Assembly (NCBI RefSeq): GCF_001938985.1
Contig: NZ_MKIN01000027.1
Location: 248,001 to 312,000 of the forward strand
Length of the DNA stretch: 64,000 nt
Source: Gillisella taibaishanensis
Lineage (GTDB): Bacteria; Pseudomonadota; Alphaproteobacteria; Rhizobiales; Rhizobiaceae
Direction: 5' to 3'
Part shown: one piece after another, positions 35,295-44,055 of the stretch
Numbering within the stretch: the first letter of the stretch is position 1
How the letters are laid out: the number at the start of each line of letters is the position of its first letter
Program-made: the position numbers and the translations under genes
The notes under the pieces: generated by a model
What the model was told of the DNA's origin: nothing
Database searches by the model: none
What the model saw: the letters and a program-made list of their open reading frames with translations, nothing else

Positions 35295-36152
35295 ATGTTT
35301 GTTTCTTCCCTTCACATCTATCCGCTGAAAAGCGCTCGTGGCATCGCGCTTGACGAGGCCGATCTTCACGCAGCGGGGCTTGTCGGCGACCGGCAATTGA
35401 TGCTGGTGGCACCGGATGGTCAATTCGTTACCCAGCGCGAACTGCCGGAACTGGCGCGGCTGCAGGTGCAGCAAGACGGCGACGGGTTTCGCCTCTGGCT
35501 CGACGAAAACAGCCGCGTCAGCGTGGCGGCAGACGATTTTTCGCAGCGAAAGCCAGTTTCCGTATGGCGCTCGGTTGTCGATGCCGCTGTTGCAGCAGAT
35601 GCGGCCAATGCCACGCTGTCGGACTGGTTCGGGCGGCCGTTGCAACTGGTGCTGTTTGATGCGCAGGCGCGGCGAATGTCCAATCCCGACTGGGCAGGCC
35701 CGGATGCGCCGGTGCGGTTTGCCGACGGCTATCCGGTGCTGATCACCACCACGGCTTCGCTCGAGGCGCTTAATGCCGATATGGAAGCACGCGGCGAAGG
35801 TACGGTGCCCATGGACCGGTTTCGGGCAAATATCGTCATCGACGGTGCCTTGCCCTGGCAGGAGGATCGCTGGGCGGCGATCAGGATCGGCGGCCTGCGC
35901 TTCGATCTCGTCAAGCCGTGCAGCCGCTGCATCATGACCAGCCAGGACCAGGCGAGCGGCGCGCGCAGCGTTCCCTCGCCCCTTCCCGCCATGGGCCGGC
36001 TGCGAATGTCCGGCGACCGGCGCGTGCCTGGCCCGCTGTTTGGCTGGAACGCCGTGCCGCGTGACGAAGGTCGGCTCAAGCTCGGCAATACGGTAGAGGT
36101 GCTGGAAGAGCGGCCCGAAGGCATAGCGCTGAAGATGCGGCGCGAACGTTAA
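35295..36152 (+). CDS. MOSC domain protein, YcbX-like
   Basis: A 285-residue protein with the N-terminal MOSC_N beta-barrel (MFVSSLHIYPLKSARGIALD) and the C-terminal MOSC domain. The family Cys is in VKPCSRCIMTSQD, about residue 213. YcbX-type proteins bind molybdenum cofactor and reduce N-hydroxylated compounds. Its stop codon overlaps the stop of the convergent MFS gene by 4 bp. Confidence 0.9.
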   Translation: MFVSSLHIYPLKSARGIALDEADLHAAGLVGDRQLMLVAPDGQFVTQRELPELARLQVQQDGDGFRLWLDENSRVSVAADDFSQRKPVSVWRSVVDAAVAADAANATLSDWFGRPLQLVLFDAQARRMSNPDWAGPDAPVRFADGYPVLITTTASLEALNADMEARGEGTVPMDRFRANIVIDGALPWQEDRWAAIRIGGLRFDLVKPCSRCIMTSQDQASGARSVPSPLPAMGRLRMSGDRRVPGPLFGWNAVPRDEGRLKLGNTVEVLEERPEGIALKMRRER

Positions 36153-37369
36153 GCAACCGACGCAACGCCGGCCACCACCGCCGGCCTGCGACGATTGAGG
36201 ATCACCAGCAGAATGCTGGCAAGGCCGCAGCAGGCGATGGCCAAGCCAAGGATGGCGCTGCTGCCGATGCGGTTTAGCAGGCCCGCAAGCAGCGGCGGCG
36301 CGGCGGCAGAGATTACGTTGAGCGGCAGGGCAATGCGGGTGGTTGCCTTGGCAAAGGCGGCCTTTTCGTAAAACACCAGCGGCAAAGTGGCGCGAGCGAC
36401 GGCGAGCGCACCGCTGCCAAGCCCATAGATGGCGATGAAGCCGATGACCGCGATGTGGGCGCCATTGCCGAACAACAATAACAGCATGGCGAGAAGGACG
36501 GCGATCCCGGCGAATAAACCCGTCGTCAAGCCGTCCCAACGGCCGCCTCCGAGAAAGTCGACGGCGCGCGCCCCAACCTGAATGACGCCGAGCATTGACC
36601 CGAGCGTGACGGCCTCGGCAAAACTCAGGCCCTGCACCTGCAAAAGCTGGATCAGCACGGCGGAAAAACCGAAGGTGACGAAGGCATTAAGCGCAATCGC
36701 CGCGACGATCAGCAAAAATATGATGCCCTGCTCGCGAGCCACGGGTGCTTCTGCGGTACTGGGCGCCAGCGGCGGCGGTCGCCGATGCCGCGGTAAAACC
36801 AGTGCATAGAGCGGCAGGCAGACCAGAGCGATCAGGCCAGCATAGACAAGGCAGGTGCCGCGCCAGCCCAGCACCTGCGCCAGAAGCGCGGCAAGTGGCC
36901 AAAACAGGCTGCTCGACAAGCCGGTGGCCAGCATCAGCGCGCCGATCGCGCTGCGCGCCTTCGGTCCGGCGATCTCGTTGAGCACGATATAGGCAGGCGT
37001 TGTCAGCGTTGCCGCACCGGCTAAGCCGAGCAGGCCCCAGGAGAGAATATAGAGTTCAGGGCCTCGGGCGGCGGCCAACAGGCAAAAAGCGAGGACGAAC
37101 AAGAGCACGCCTGCCATCATCGTCAGCCGTGTCCCATGGCGGATGAAGACCTTCGCCAGAAATGGTGAAGCAAGGCCCATGGTCACGTAGAAAATGGAAT
37201 TTCCGGCAAAGACACCAGCGATGTCCATGCCAAGATCGGCGGCAACGCTTCGACCGACCACGGCCAAAAGCCCGACCGTACCCCAACTGATGATTTGCGT
37301 GACGGCAAGTACGGCCAAAACGGGCAATAATTTTCTCTGATCTGCCGAAAGCCGCATCGCTGGTCTCAT
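36149..37369 (-). CDS. MFS transporter
   Basis: A 406-residue inner-membrane protein with twelve predicted helices. A loop after helix 2 reads KVFIRHGTRLTMMAG, a divergent form of the MFS cytoplasmic motif. The first helix starts LPVLAVLAVTQIISWGTVG, resembling the small-molecule/drug efflux subfamily. Start codons at 37369 and 37357 are both possible. The substrate is unknown. Confidence 0.88.
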   Translation of the reverse strand: MRPAMRLSADQRKLLPVLAVLAVTQIISWGTVGLLAVVGRSVAADLGMDIAGVFAGNSIFYVTMGLASPFLAKVFIRHGTRLTMMAGVLLFVLAFCLLAAARGPELYILSWGLLGLAGAATLTTPAYIVLNEIAGPKARSAIGALMLATGLSSSLFWPLAALLAQVLGWRGTCLVYAGLIALVCLPLYALVLPRHRRPPPLAPSTAEAPVAREQGIIFLLIVAAIALNAFVTFGFSAVLIQLLQVQGLSFAEAVTLGSMLGVIQVGARAVDFLGGGRWDGLTTGLFAGIAVLLAMLLLLFGNGAHIAVIGFIAIYGLGSGALAVARATLPLVFYEKAAFAKATTRIALPLNVISAAAPPLLAGLLNRIGSSAILGLAIACCGLASILLVILNRRRPAVVAGVASVA

Positions 37370-37883
37370 GATCCCAGTGCCTATTCCAGGACGTGAAAAC
37401 TGATTCTCGAGTGAGACAGTCAGGATAGCACGGGACTTCTACCGTATTTGTGACACGATCAGCTGTCGCGAAAGCGGGCCATTTAAGGCGAGCAAGTCAG
37501 CGATTTGTCCCATTTTTGTCAGGGCTGTGACAGCAAGCGCCATAAATCCCCCTCCAATTGCACGGGCGCCAAAAGCCCTAACCCGCGAGAACCCGGTATT
37601 ATACCGCAATGCGAATGCTGTTTTGCAAAATGAGGCATTCCGGATTCATTTTGCCACGAAAGCTTCATATTCTACCGTTCACAAAAATATATTTTGTTTT
37701 TGATCATAACGCCATTGACGGAATGCGGGATTGATCTTACCTTCGTGACAGTCGATGAGGCTACTGCTCGCTCAACTTTAGCGGGTTTGGCAGCCAACGA
37801 TCCGAGAAATCGGTCGTTACCGTCGGTAAGTGTTCGAGAATGAACCGGGTCCATGACCGGTCAGATGCAAGGAGGTACAGCAG
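37370..37883. other. Gene-free stretch upstream of the leader ORF
   Basis: 514 bp of lower GC with no ORF that looks coding. It holds the MFS promoter on one strand and presumably the promoter of the 37884 leader ORF on the other. A short inverted repeat, ACCGG...CCGGT, is visible near 37841-37861. Confidence 0.5.
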
Positions 37884-37982
37884 ATGCGCATACTATCGCA
37901 CGACGCAACGCGCTCCTCGCACCTATGCCCGCTTGGCGTGAGAGACGTTATGACGATGTCTGTCACCTGCTGTCGAATGTGA
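37884..37982 (+). CDS. Candidate leader peptide, 32 aa, ending Cys-Cys-Arg-Met
   Basis: A short ORF preceded by AAGGAGGT eight bases before ATG 37884, the strongest ribosome binding site in the region. The peptide begins MRILSHDATRSSHLCPLGVR and ends SVTCCRM; three of 32 residues are Cys, two of them adjacent and four codons from the stop. It ends 71 bp before the next ORF. Short upstream ORFs with Cys-Cys near the end regulate downstream genes by ribosome stalling in some bacteria (known in actinobacteria). I infer a similar role; expression is unproven. Confidence 0.45.
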   Translation: MRILSHDATRSSHLCPLGVRDVMTMSVTCCRM

Positions 37983-38053
37983 AGCGCTCTTAAAGCAAGA
38001 CCACCACAATTGATCGACGTTTGGCCTGCGTAAAAGTAGGCGGGGATACACCT

Positions 38054-38302
38054 ATGGAAAAGCAAGTTATCGAATATGCCGGCGTGCCGGTTGGAATCAG
38101 CGTCCCCGAAGGCAATCGGGTGAAGTTCATCGCCGTCAAATTTCCGGTGATCGAGCTGGATGGCGGCATCTATGGCAGTGTCGCCGAGTTGCAGCGCGCC
38201 ATTCGGACGCACATGAAAAACTCCGGCGAAGGCCTTTACGGCAGCTTCGCAGGCGCGCGCTCGGCTTCGGCTGCTGCAGCCAAGGCCTTCAACGCGGCCT
38301 GA
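38054..38302 (+). CDS. Small hypothetical protein (82 aa)
   Basis: An 82-residue protein without Cys or membrane segments. The start ATG 38054 ([20 protein letters not shown]) is preferred to 38021. A weak CCTGC/GTAGG hairpin (38025-38040) lies at the ribosome-binding region. The C-terminus is Ala/Ser-rich. Its last 67 bp overlap the 3' end of recO on the other strand. I do not recognise its family. Confidence 0.65.
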   Translation: MEKQVIEYAGVPVGISVPEGNRVKFIAVKFPVIELDGGIYGSVAELQRAIRTHMKNSGEGLYGSFAGARSASAAAAKAFNAA

Positions 38303-39027
38303 CGAAACCCTTCGCGCGCGGCTCCGGGATCGAGGCCGCGCGGCTCGTAGACATGTCTCTGCAGAAAATAGCCGGTCAGGCGAAAAGCCTGTTGCAGCGC
38401 AGTTTCCTCGGTCGCCGGGGCGGCAGGGGCAACGCTTGTCTCAGCAGGTTCGGGCCGCAGAAAGTCAGGCAGCGCCAGAAGCCGATCGGCATAGGGAAGC
38501 CCGGCTGCGTGCGACACCGCCCGACCAGTCTTCGGAGAAACGAAGACCAGATCCCGTCGCAAGCCGGTTGCGGCGCAGGCGGTGAGATCGAGGCCAAAGC
38601 CGAGATCGTTCAGGATCTCCAGTTCGAATCGAATGAACAATTCACCGGCGGCAGACGGCTCGTGCAGGTGATCGAGAATGATATCCATTGCCTCGTAGAG
38701 ATGCACATGCGGTTCGCGCTCCGGCAACAGCCGCAGCAGGGCCGCGAGTGCCTGCACGCCATAGACTGCGGTGGCCGAATCCATCAGATGTCCGGCGCGC
38801 AACCGCACAGGCTCGATGCGAAAATCGCCCAGATGCTCTTCCAGCCGCGCCCGCCAGGTGACGTCGACGACATTGCCGGGCTGCAGCACCGGCTGCATGC
38901 TGCGCGAGCGGCCGGACCGCACCAGGCCTAGGTGCCGGCCACGGGCATAGGTCATCAACTCGGCAACGACGCTCGTCTCGCCGTGCCGCCGCACCCCCAG
39001 AACAATGGCCCGATCGCTCCATTCCAT
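38236..39027 (-). CDS. recO: DNA repair protein RecO
   Basis: A 263-residue protein that loads RecA with RecR in the RecFOR pathway. The N-terminal OB fold begins [19 protein letters not shown], and the family motif [19 protein letters not shown] is clear. The C-terminal helical half carries LTACAATG, a reduced version of the zinc-binding region. It follows era in many rhizobia, but here a plus-strand membrane gene is set between them. Its 3' end overlaps the 82-aa gene. Confidence 0.95.
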   Translation of the reverse strand: MEWSDRAIVLGVRRHGETSVVAELMTYARGRHLGLVRSGRSRSMQPVLQPGNVVDVTWRARLEEHLGDFRIEPVRLRAGHLMDSATAVYGVQALAALLRLLPEREPHVHLYEAMDIILDHLHEPSAAGELFIRFELEILNDLGFGLDLTACAATGLRRDLVFVSPKTGRAVSHAAGLPYADRLLALPDFLRPEPAETSVAPAAPATEETALQQAFRLTGYFLQRHVYEPRGLDPGAAREGFRQAALKALAAAAEAERAPAKLP

Positions 39028-39333
39028 GCGTTGCTTTTATACGAGCCTGACCGCTTCGCCCATGAAAAAGTCTGTTGGCTGAAGGCCGCGTCTGCGCGCA
39101 TCGCATAACGGCCATGCGGGAACCCGATTTGGGGCATTTTGCATGGCAATCATGGCGAGATAACTTTATACACGGCGATAGCAGTTTTTGCCGTACCATC
39201 TTGAGTATGCAAGACGTCGGGTTGGCCGTCTCGTGGGGACGCCGGTATGGCTCTCGATGGTTTCATCTCCAGTCGATCCCAAACAATCCTCCGCCCTGCC
39301 CGCCACACGACCATCCCTTCGAAATGGCATGAC

Positions 39334-40467
39334 ATGACAGAAAAGACAGTGAACAGCACCGAGGCCACAACGCACAGACCAGTTGGCGACGGCCTGTTGA
39401 CCGCCCTTCCCGTCTCGGCCAAATGGCTGCTGCTGCTGCTTGCTTCTGGCGCTGTCGCCGGGGCGCTTGAATATGTCCGTTTTCCTGCGGCGTTACTGCT
39501 CGGGCCAATGGTGGCGGCCATTGTCTTTGCCACCAATGGCGCGCGCCTGGCGCTGCCACGACCACCCTATATCGCGGCGCAAGCGTTGGTCGGCTGCATG
39601 ATTGCGGAATCATTGAGTGGGGATATCCTGCGGCGGTTCTTTCAAGATTGGCCGCTGTTTATCGGCGCGACACTGTCTGTCATCGCGCTCAGCTCCGTTC
39701 TTGGCTATGTCATGGCCAAGCGACAGGTCCTGCCGGGCACCACCGCCGTTTGGGGCAGTTCCGCGGGGGCCGCCTCTGCCATGGTGCTGATGGCGGAAGC
39801 TTACGGCGCCGATACGCGCCTGGTCGCCTTCATGCAATATTCGCGGGTGTTATGCGTTGCCTCGGCTGCGGCAGGCATGGCGGCTTTCGTCTTCAACATC
39901 GCCGGTGCGGTGCCGCCGCCACTGGTGTTCTTTCCGCCGCTCGACGTCATGGCACTTGCCGAAACGCTGGCGATCACCGCCGTGTCATCAGCTGCCGGTC
40001 ACTATTTGAAAGTACCTGCCGGCACCATGCTGGTGCCAATGCTTGTCATGGCGGTGCTGCATTCCCTGGGGTGGGTGACGATCGAGCTGCCGCTGTGGCT
40101 GCTGGCGGCGGCCTATACTATGGTGGGCTGGCGCATTGGCCTTGCCTTTACCCGCCGGCTCCTGCTGCACGCAGCGAAAGCCCTGCCGCAGGTGGCGTTG
40201 TCGATCCTGATCCTGATCAGCTTCGGCGGCTGTCTCGCCTTTTTGCTCTGGTATCTGCTCGGCGTCGATCCGCTGACCGCCTATCTCGCGACCAGTCCCG
40301 GTGGACTGGATTCGGTGGCGATCATTGCCGCCACCACCCATGTCGATCTGCCTTTCGTGCTGGCGCTGCAGACCGCTCGCTTTCTGCTGATCCTGGCGCT
40401 CGGGCCATCGATATCGAAGCTGATCGCCAACCGGATCAAGCTCAGCCAGACAGGCACGACGGCATAG
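39334..40467 (+). CDS. AbrB family (PF05145) membrane protein
   Basis: A 377-residue inner-membrane protein with about ten helices in two repeats, of the AbrB duplication family annotated as putative ammonia monooxygenase or regulator. Features include LLLGPMVAAIVFATNGA, PAGTMLVPMLVMAVLHS and ATSPGGLDSVAIIAA. Neither enzymatic nor regulatory activity is established for the family. The frame from 39247 adds a non-family stretch, so ATG 39334 is used. It is read opposite to era and recO and lies exactly between them. Confidence 0.88.
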   Translation: MTEKTVNSTEATTHRPVGDGLLTALPVSAKWLLLLLASGAVAGALEYVRFPAALLLGPMVAAIVFATNGARLALPRPPYIAAQALVGCMIAESLSGDILRRFFQDWPLFIGATLSVIALSSVLGYVMAKRQVLPGTTAVWGSSAGAASAMVLMAEAYGADTRLVAFMQYSRVLCVASAAAGMAAFVFNIAGAVPPPLVFFPPLDVMALAETLAITAVSSAAGHYLKVPAGTMLVPMLVMAVLHSLGWVTIELPLWLLAAAYTMVGWRIGLAFTRRLLLHAAKALPQVALSILILISFGGCLAFLLWYLLGVDPLTAYLATSPGGLDSVAIIAATTHVDLPFVLALQTARFLLILALGPSISKLIANRIKLSQTGTTA

Positions 40468-40473
40468 GCAGGT

Positions 40474-41460
40474 TTAATCCCTCGGGAATTCCAGACCCAT
40501 TTCGCGGAAGCGTTCCGGGTCGTTGCCCCAGTTTTCACGCACCTTGACGAACAGGAAGAGATGCACGGGCTGCTCGAGGATCTCGGACATTTCCTTGCGC
40601 GAGCTGGTCGAGATCGACTTGATCGCGTCGCCATTCTTGCCGAGCACGATCTTCTTCTGGCTGTCGCGCTCGACATAGATCACCTGCTCGATGCGAACAG
40701 AGCCATCCTTGCGCTCTTCCCATTTTTCGGTTTCGACATGAGACGAATAGGGCAATTCCTGATGCAGGCGAAGGAAGAGCTTCTCGCGAGTGATTTCGGC
40801 GGCGAGCTGGCGCATCGGCAGGTCGGAAATCTGGTCCTCGGGATAGTACCAGGGGCCTTCGGGCAGGAAATCGGCGAGATAATCCATCACGTCTTTGCAG
40901 CCAGAGCCGTTGGTGGCCGAAATCATGAAGGTGCGCTCGAACTTCACGACCTCGTTGGCGGCGGAGGCAAGCTTCAACAGGTCTTCATGGCGGACCTGGT
41001 CGATCTTGTTCAGCACCAGGATTTTCGGCTGATGCACATCCTTCAGCGCTTCAAGGATCGCCTCGCCATCGCCGCGCAAACCGCGCTCGCTGTCGATCAG
41101 CAGCAGAATGACATCAGCATCCTTGGCACCGCCCCAGGCTGACGTGACCATGGCGCGGTCCAGCTTGCGACGCGGCTTGAAAATGCCGGGTGTGTCCATG
41201 AAGACGATCTGGGCATTGTTGTGAATGGCAATGCCGCGCATCACCGCCCGGGTCGTCTGCACTTTGTGGCTGACGATCGAGACCTTGGCGCCGACGAAGC
41301 GATTGACCAGCGTCGACTTGCCGGCGTTGGTCGGGCCGATCAAGGCAACAAAGCCGGAATGGGTCGGTTGCGCCACGGTGTCGGCCACGGCGGCTTCATC
41401 CACGGCAGATGGGGCCGCGCTATCATCGGCGGAGTGGTTGTCATTCTCGGTCATTGTCAT
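40474..41460 (-). CDS. era: GTPase Era
   Basis: A 328-residue GTPase that binds 16S rRNA in 30S maturation. G1 is GPTNAGKST, G3 DTPGIFKPRR and G4 NKIDQV. The C-terminal KH domain begins near LPYSSHVETEKWEER. An acidic, Ser/Ala-rich N-terminal extension of about 35 residues precedes the GTPase domain, longer than in E. coli. The start at 41460 or 41454 is unresolved; both lie next to the rnc stop. It ends 6 bp from the convergent AbrB-family gene. Confidence 0.96.
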   Translation of the reverse strand: MTMTENDNHSADDSAAPSAVDEAAVADTVAQPTHSGFVALIGPTNAGKSTLVNRFVGAKVSIVSHKVQTTRAVMRGIAIHNNAQIVFMDTPGIFKPRRKLDRAMVTSAWGGAKDADVILLLIDSERGLRGDGEAILEALKDVHQPKILVLNKIDQVRHEDLLKLASAANEVVKFERTFMISATNGSGCKDVMDYLADFLPEGPWYYPEDQISDLPMRQLAAEITREKLFLRLHQELPYSSHVETEKWEERKDGSVRIEQVIYVERDSQKKIVLGKNGDAIKSISTSSRKEMSEILEQPVHLFLFVKVRENWGNDPERFREMGLEFPRD

Positions 41461-41464
41461 CCAA

Positions 41465-42184
41465 TCAATCTGCGGCGGCGGAGCGGGTCCACACGCCTTC
41501 ACGTTCCAAGAGCCGGGTCGCGGCGGCCTGTTCGGCAGCGCGCTTCGACCGGTCCACCCCGGTTTCGGGGGCAAGCTTGCCGATTTCCACAGTTACCGTA
41601 AAGCTCGGATCATGATCCGGTCCGGTGCGGTCTGCAACACGGTAAACGGGCGTCGTTGCATATTTTGCATGCGCCCATTCCTGCAATTCAGTCTTTGCGT
41701 CGCGCCTGCCAGCGTCCTGGCGAATGGCGCGGTCGGCCCAGAATTTCAACACGAAGGCGCGCGCCGCTTCGAGACCGGCATCAAGGTAGATGGCGGCGAT
41801 CAGGCTTTCCACCACGTCCGCACGCACGTTCAGCATGTTCTTGTCAGTCAGTTTCTTGACGTCGGCGCCAGTGCGGATGAAGCGGTGCAGCTGGATTTCA
41901 TCGGCCACCGCCGCGCATGTCTCGGCGCTGACCAATTGGTTCAGCCGCACAGAGAGCTCGCCTTCGGCGGCGGACCGGAAGGTCGTAAACAGATGTTCGG
42001 CAACGCAGAGGCCGAGCACACGATCGCCCAGAAACTCCAGGCGCTCGTAATCGCTGCCCTTGGCCGGCTTGGCGCTGGAATGGGTCAAGGCCCGATCCAG
42101 CCGCTCTTTGGTGATAAAGTGGTAGCCGATCACGGCTTCCACCTTTTCGCGCTCTTCGGCACTCAGGGCTTTTGGAGCCTTCAT
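41465..42184 (-). CDS. rnc: Ribonuclease III
   Basis: A 239-residue double-strand-specific endoribonuclease for rRNA and mRNA processing. The catalytic signature ERLEFLGDRVLGL lies near residue 40, and VVESLIAAIYLDAG holds the second acidic pair. A C-terminal dsRNA-binding domain follows (about residue 160 on). ATG 42184 overlaps the lepB stop (ATGA), so translation is coupled. The longer frame to 42229 lies inside lepB. Confidence 0.96.
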   Translation of the reverse strand: MKAPKALSAEEREKVEAVIGYHFITKERLDRALTHSSAKPAKGSDYERLEFLGDRVLGLCVAEHLFTTFRSAAEGELSVRLNQLVSAETCAAVADEIQLHRFIRTGADVKKLTDKNMLNVRADVVESLIAAIYLDAGLEAARAFVLKFWADRAIRQDAGRRDAKTELQEWAHAKYATTPVYRVADRTGPDHDPSFTVTVEIGKLAPETGVDRSKRAAEQAAATRLLEREGVWTRSAAAD

Positions 42185-42939
42185 TTCACGACCTTGAACA
42201 AACGATCCCAGCGCATGTTCGACGGCCACTTCCAGATTTCGCGGAAGGAGGTGTTGTTGCCGAGCGAGAAGAAGATCACCGAGGCGCGGCCGACAAGGTT
42301 TTCAGCAGGCACCATGCCAACATCGAAACGGCTGTCAGCAGAATTGTCGCGGTTGTCGCCCATCATGAAGTAATGACCAGCCGGCACGACAAAATCGCGT
42401 GTATTATCGCCAGGACCGTTCGGGATTTCGTCAAGCGTGTCATAGGTCGCGCCACTGTCGAGCGTTTCGCGGAATACAGGCACGTCGCGGCCGGCGTCCA
42501 GCTTGTAGTCGGACGTGAAGGTTCCATCCGCCACCTTCGGCACCGGCTTACCATTCACGTAAAGCACACCGTCAGTGACCTGGATATGATCGCCCGGCAG
42601 GCCGATCAGACGCTTGATGTAGTCGATGTCAGGGTTTGGCGGAAAGCGGAACACGACGACATCGCCGCGCTTCGGCTCGCTTGCAAAGATACGGCCAGAA
42701 AACAGGTCCGGAGACAAAGGCAGCGAATATTTCGAATAGCCGTAGGAGAACTTGTTGACGAAAATGTAATCGCCCACCAGCAGCGTCGGCATCATAGAGC
42801 CAGATGGAATGGTGAAAGGCTGGAACAGCACGGTGCGGATTACCATCGCCAGCACCAGCGCCTGGATAATGACCTTGATATTCTCCCAAAGGGCATTCTG
42901 CTTGTTTTCGACTTTATCCGTCACGCGGGTCTCTTTCAT
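42181..42939 (-). CDS. lepB: Signal peptidase I
   Basis: A 252-residue inner-membrane peptidase removing Sec/Tat signal peptides. One N-terminal membrane segment (VIIQALVLAMVIRTVLF) is followed by the serine motif IPSGSMMPTLLVGD and the lysine motif RGDVVVFRFP...DYIKRLIGLPGD, so the Ser-Lys dyad is intact. The GDNRDNSADSR box is present. It is first in the lepB-rnc-era run. No acpS gene is found upstream, where rhizobia usually have it. Confidence 0.97.
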   Translation of the reverse strand: MKETRVTDKVENKQNALWENIKVIIQALVLAMVIRTVLFQPFTIPSGSMMPTLLVGDYIFVNKFSYGYSKYSLPLSPDLFSGRIFASEPKRGDVVVFRFPPNPDIDYIKRLIGLPGDHIQVTDGVLYVNGKPVPKVADGTFTSDYKLDAGRDVPVFRETLDSGATYDTLDEIPNGPGDNTRDFVVPAGHYFMMGDNRDNSADSRFDVGMVPAENLVGRASVIFFSLGNNTSFREIWKWPSNMRWDRLFKVVK

Positions 42940-43649
42940 AAATCGTCAGTCTGCAGTTTCTCTAGTCTTTTCGGACCGAACCGGCAACGGCAAAACCACC
43001 GCAAAACGGCGCTATCACGCGCTTGCGTCAGGATCGCGGCACTAGGGCACGGCAGGCGAAGTCGCACATTCGCCGGACCTGGACAGAGATTTGAAAGAGA
43101 GTCCTGCCGTCTGGGGCAGTTCTTAAGTCACGGGGAGAAAGCAGGAGCGCTACAGCAACGGTTCATCCGAACCAGCAATCCGCAGAATGCGGTGACCGTT
43201 CCGGGCAATGCCGCTGGATTGGCGATGCCAATCATAGACGCGCCGAAAGCAACATTGCGTCGTGTCAGACGCGGTTAGTTACATTGGCAACATCAGGCTC
43301 GAGTGATCGGGCACCATCTCTACCGCGCTCTACCGCGCACGCCAACGCATTGTGCGCCCCGGCGTGAATGTTGCTAGCCATTTGGCTATCTGAAACGTTG
43401 AGATAATCTGGACCATTCATGGTCTTGGGAAGCAGAGCCAATAACGACCGCATATTTTTCGATCAGACATCTGCCACACGGCGTGGCTGGACGCGCCACG
43501 CCTTCATTCCCAGGTAGTTCCGTCTTCAAGCCCCGGACAACGCCGCGACCATCTCGTCTTGCTACGCCCATCGTGCAGGCGTCACTCTCTCTACCGCCTC
43601 ACCGGGCTGCAAGTTTTCACAGGGCAGCCATGCATCAGGCGTATAGATA
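42940..43649. other. Gene-poor gap upstream of lepB
   Basis: 710 bp with no credible gene. Minus-strand frames of about 60 codons (near 43265-43453 and 43386-43571) have no ribosome binding site and resemble nothing known to me. In related genomes the interval between rsh and lepB holds pyrE, a DUF2062 gene and acpS (from memory). Their absence makes this look like a deletion or rearrangement scar. The lepB promoter must be in the first part. Confidence 0.5.
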
Positions 43650-43802
43650 TTAACGAATGCGACGGAACAGGCCACCGTCAATTTCGCGCTGGCGATATTC
43701 CAGATCCAGGCGATCGTGAGCAGCATTGAGGTAGGCCATTTCCCGTTCCTGGGAAGTAGGAACGCGGAGGGCGCGGGCAAACTTGCGAATAGGACCAAAC
43801 AT
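43650..43802 (-). CDS. DUF3563 family mini-protein (50 aa)
   Basis: A 50-residue charged protein, reading MFGPIRKFARALRVPTSQER then LNAAHDRLDLEYRQREIDGGLFRRIR in two parts. This is the DUF3563 pattern of small proteobacterial proteins, of unknown function. The start is ATG 43802 with GGAAAG upstream; the longer frame to 43919 is not used. It lies alone between rsh and lepB. Confidence 0.8.
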   Translation of the reverse strand: MFGPIRKFARALRVPTSQEREMAYLNAAHDRLDLEYRQREIDGGLFRRIR

Positions 43803-44055
43803 TGTCGTATCTTTCCGTCTTGAGTTCGTGTCGTCTTTGTTTCGACAAGACGGAATATACGTGTGCACCGCACAAAGAACCAGAGACAAGACGCCAAGCC
43901 AGCCATGCGCTGTATGCATGCCATCGTTAAAATCGACGGGAAATTCGTAACATCTGCCCGAAATTTGATCAGGAACAAGGCGTAAGTCTTAAAACCTGGG
44001 CAGCGAGGCGCCGAACCGGCGGCTCGCCGGCCGCCGGCAGGATCTTATGCTGATA

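Noticed and set aside
42172-43278. 368-codon plus-strand frame over lepB and its upstream gap
   Set aside because: Most of it is antisense to lepB; the remainder crosses the gene-poor gap with no recognisable domain.
43265-43571. Two minus-strand ORFs of about 60 codons in the lepB gap
   Set aside because: No ribosome binding sites, mutual overlap in different frames, and no recognised similarity; kept only as part of the gap description.
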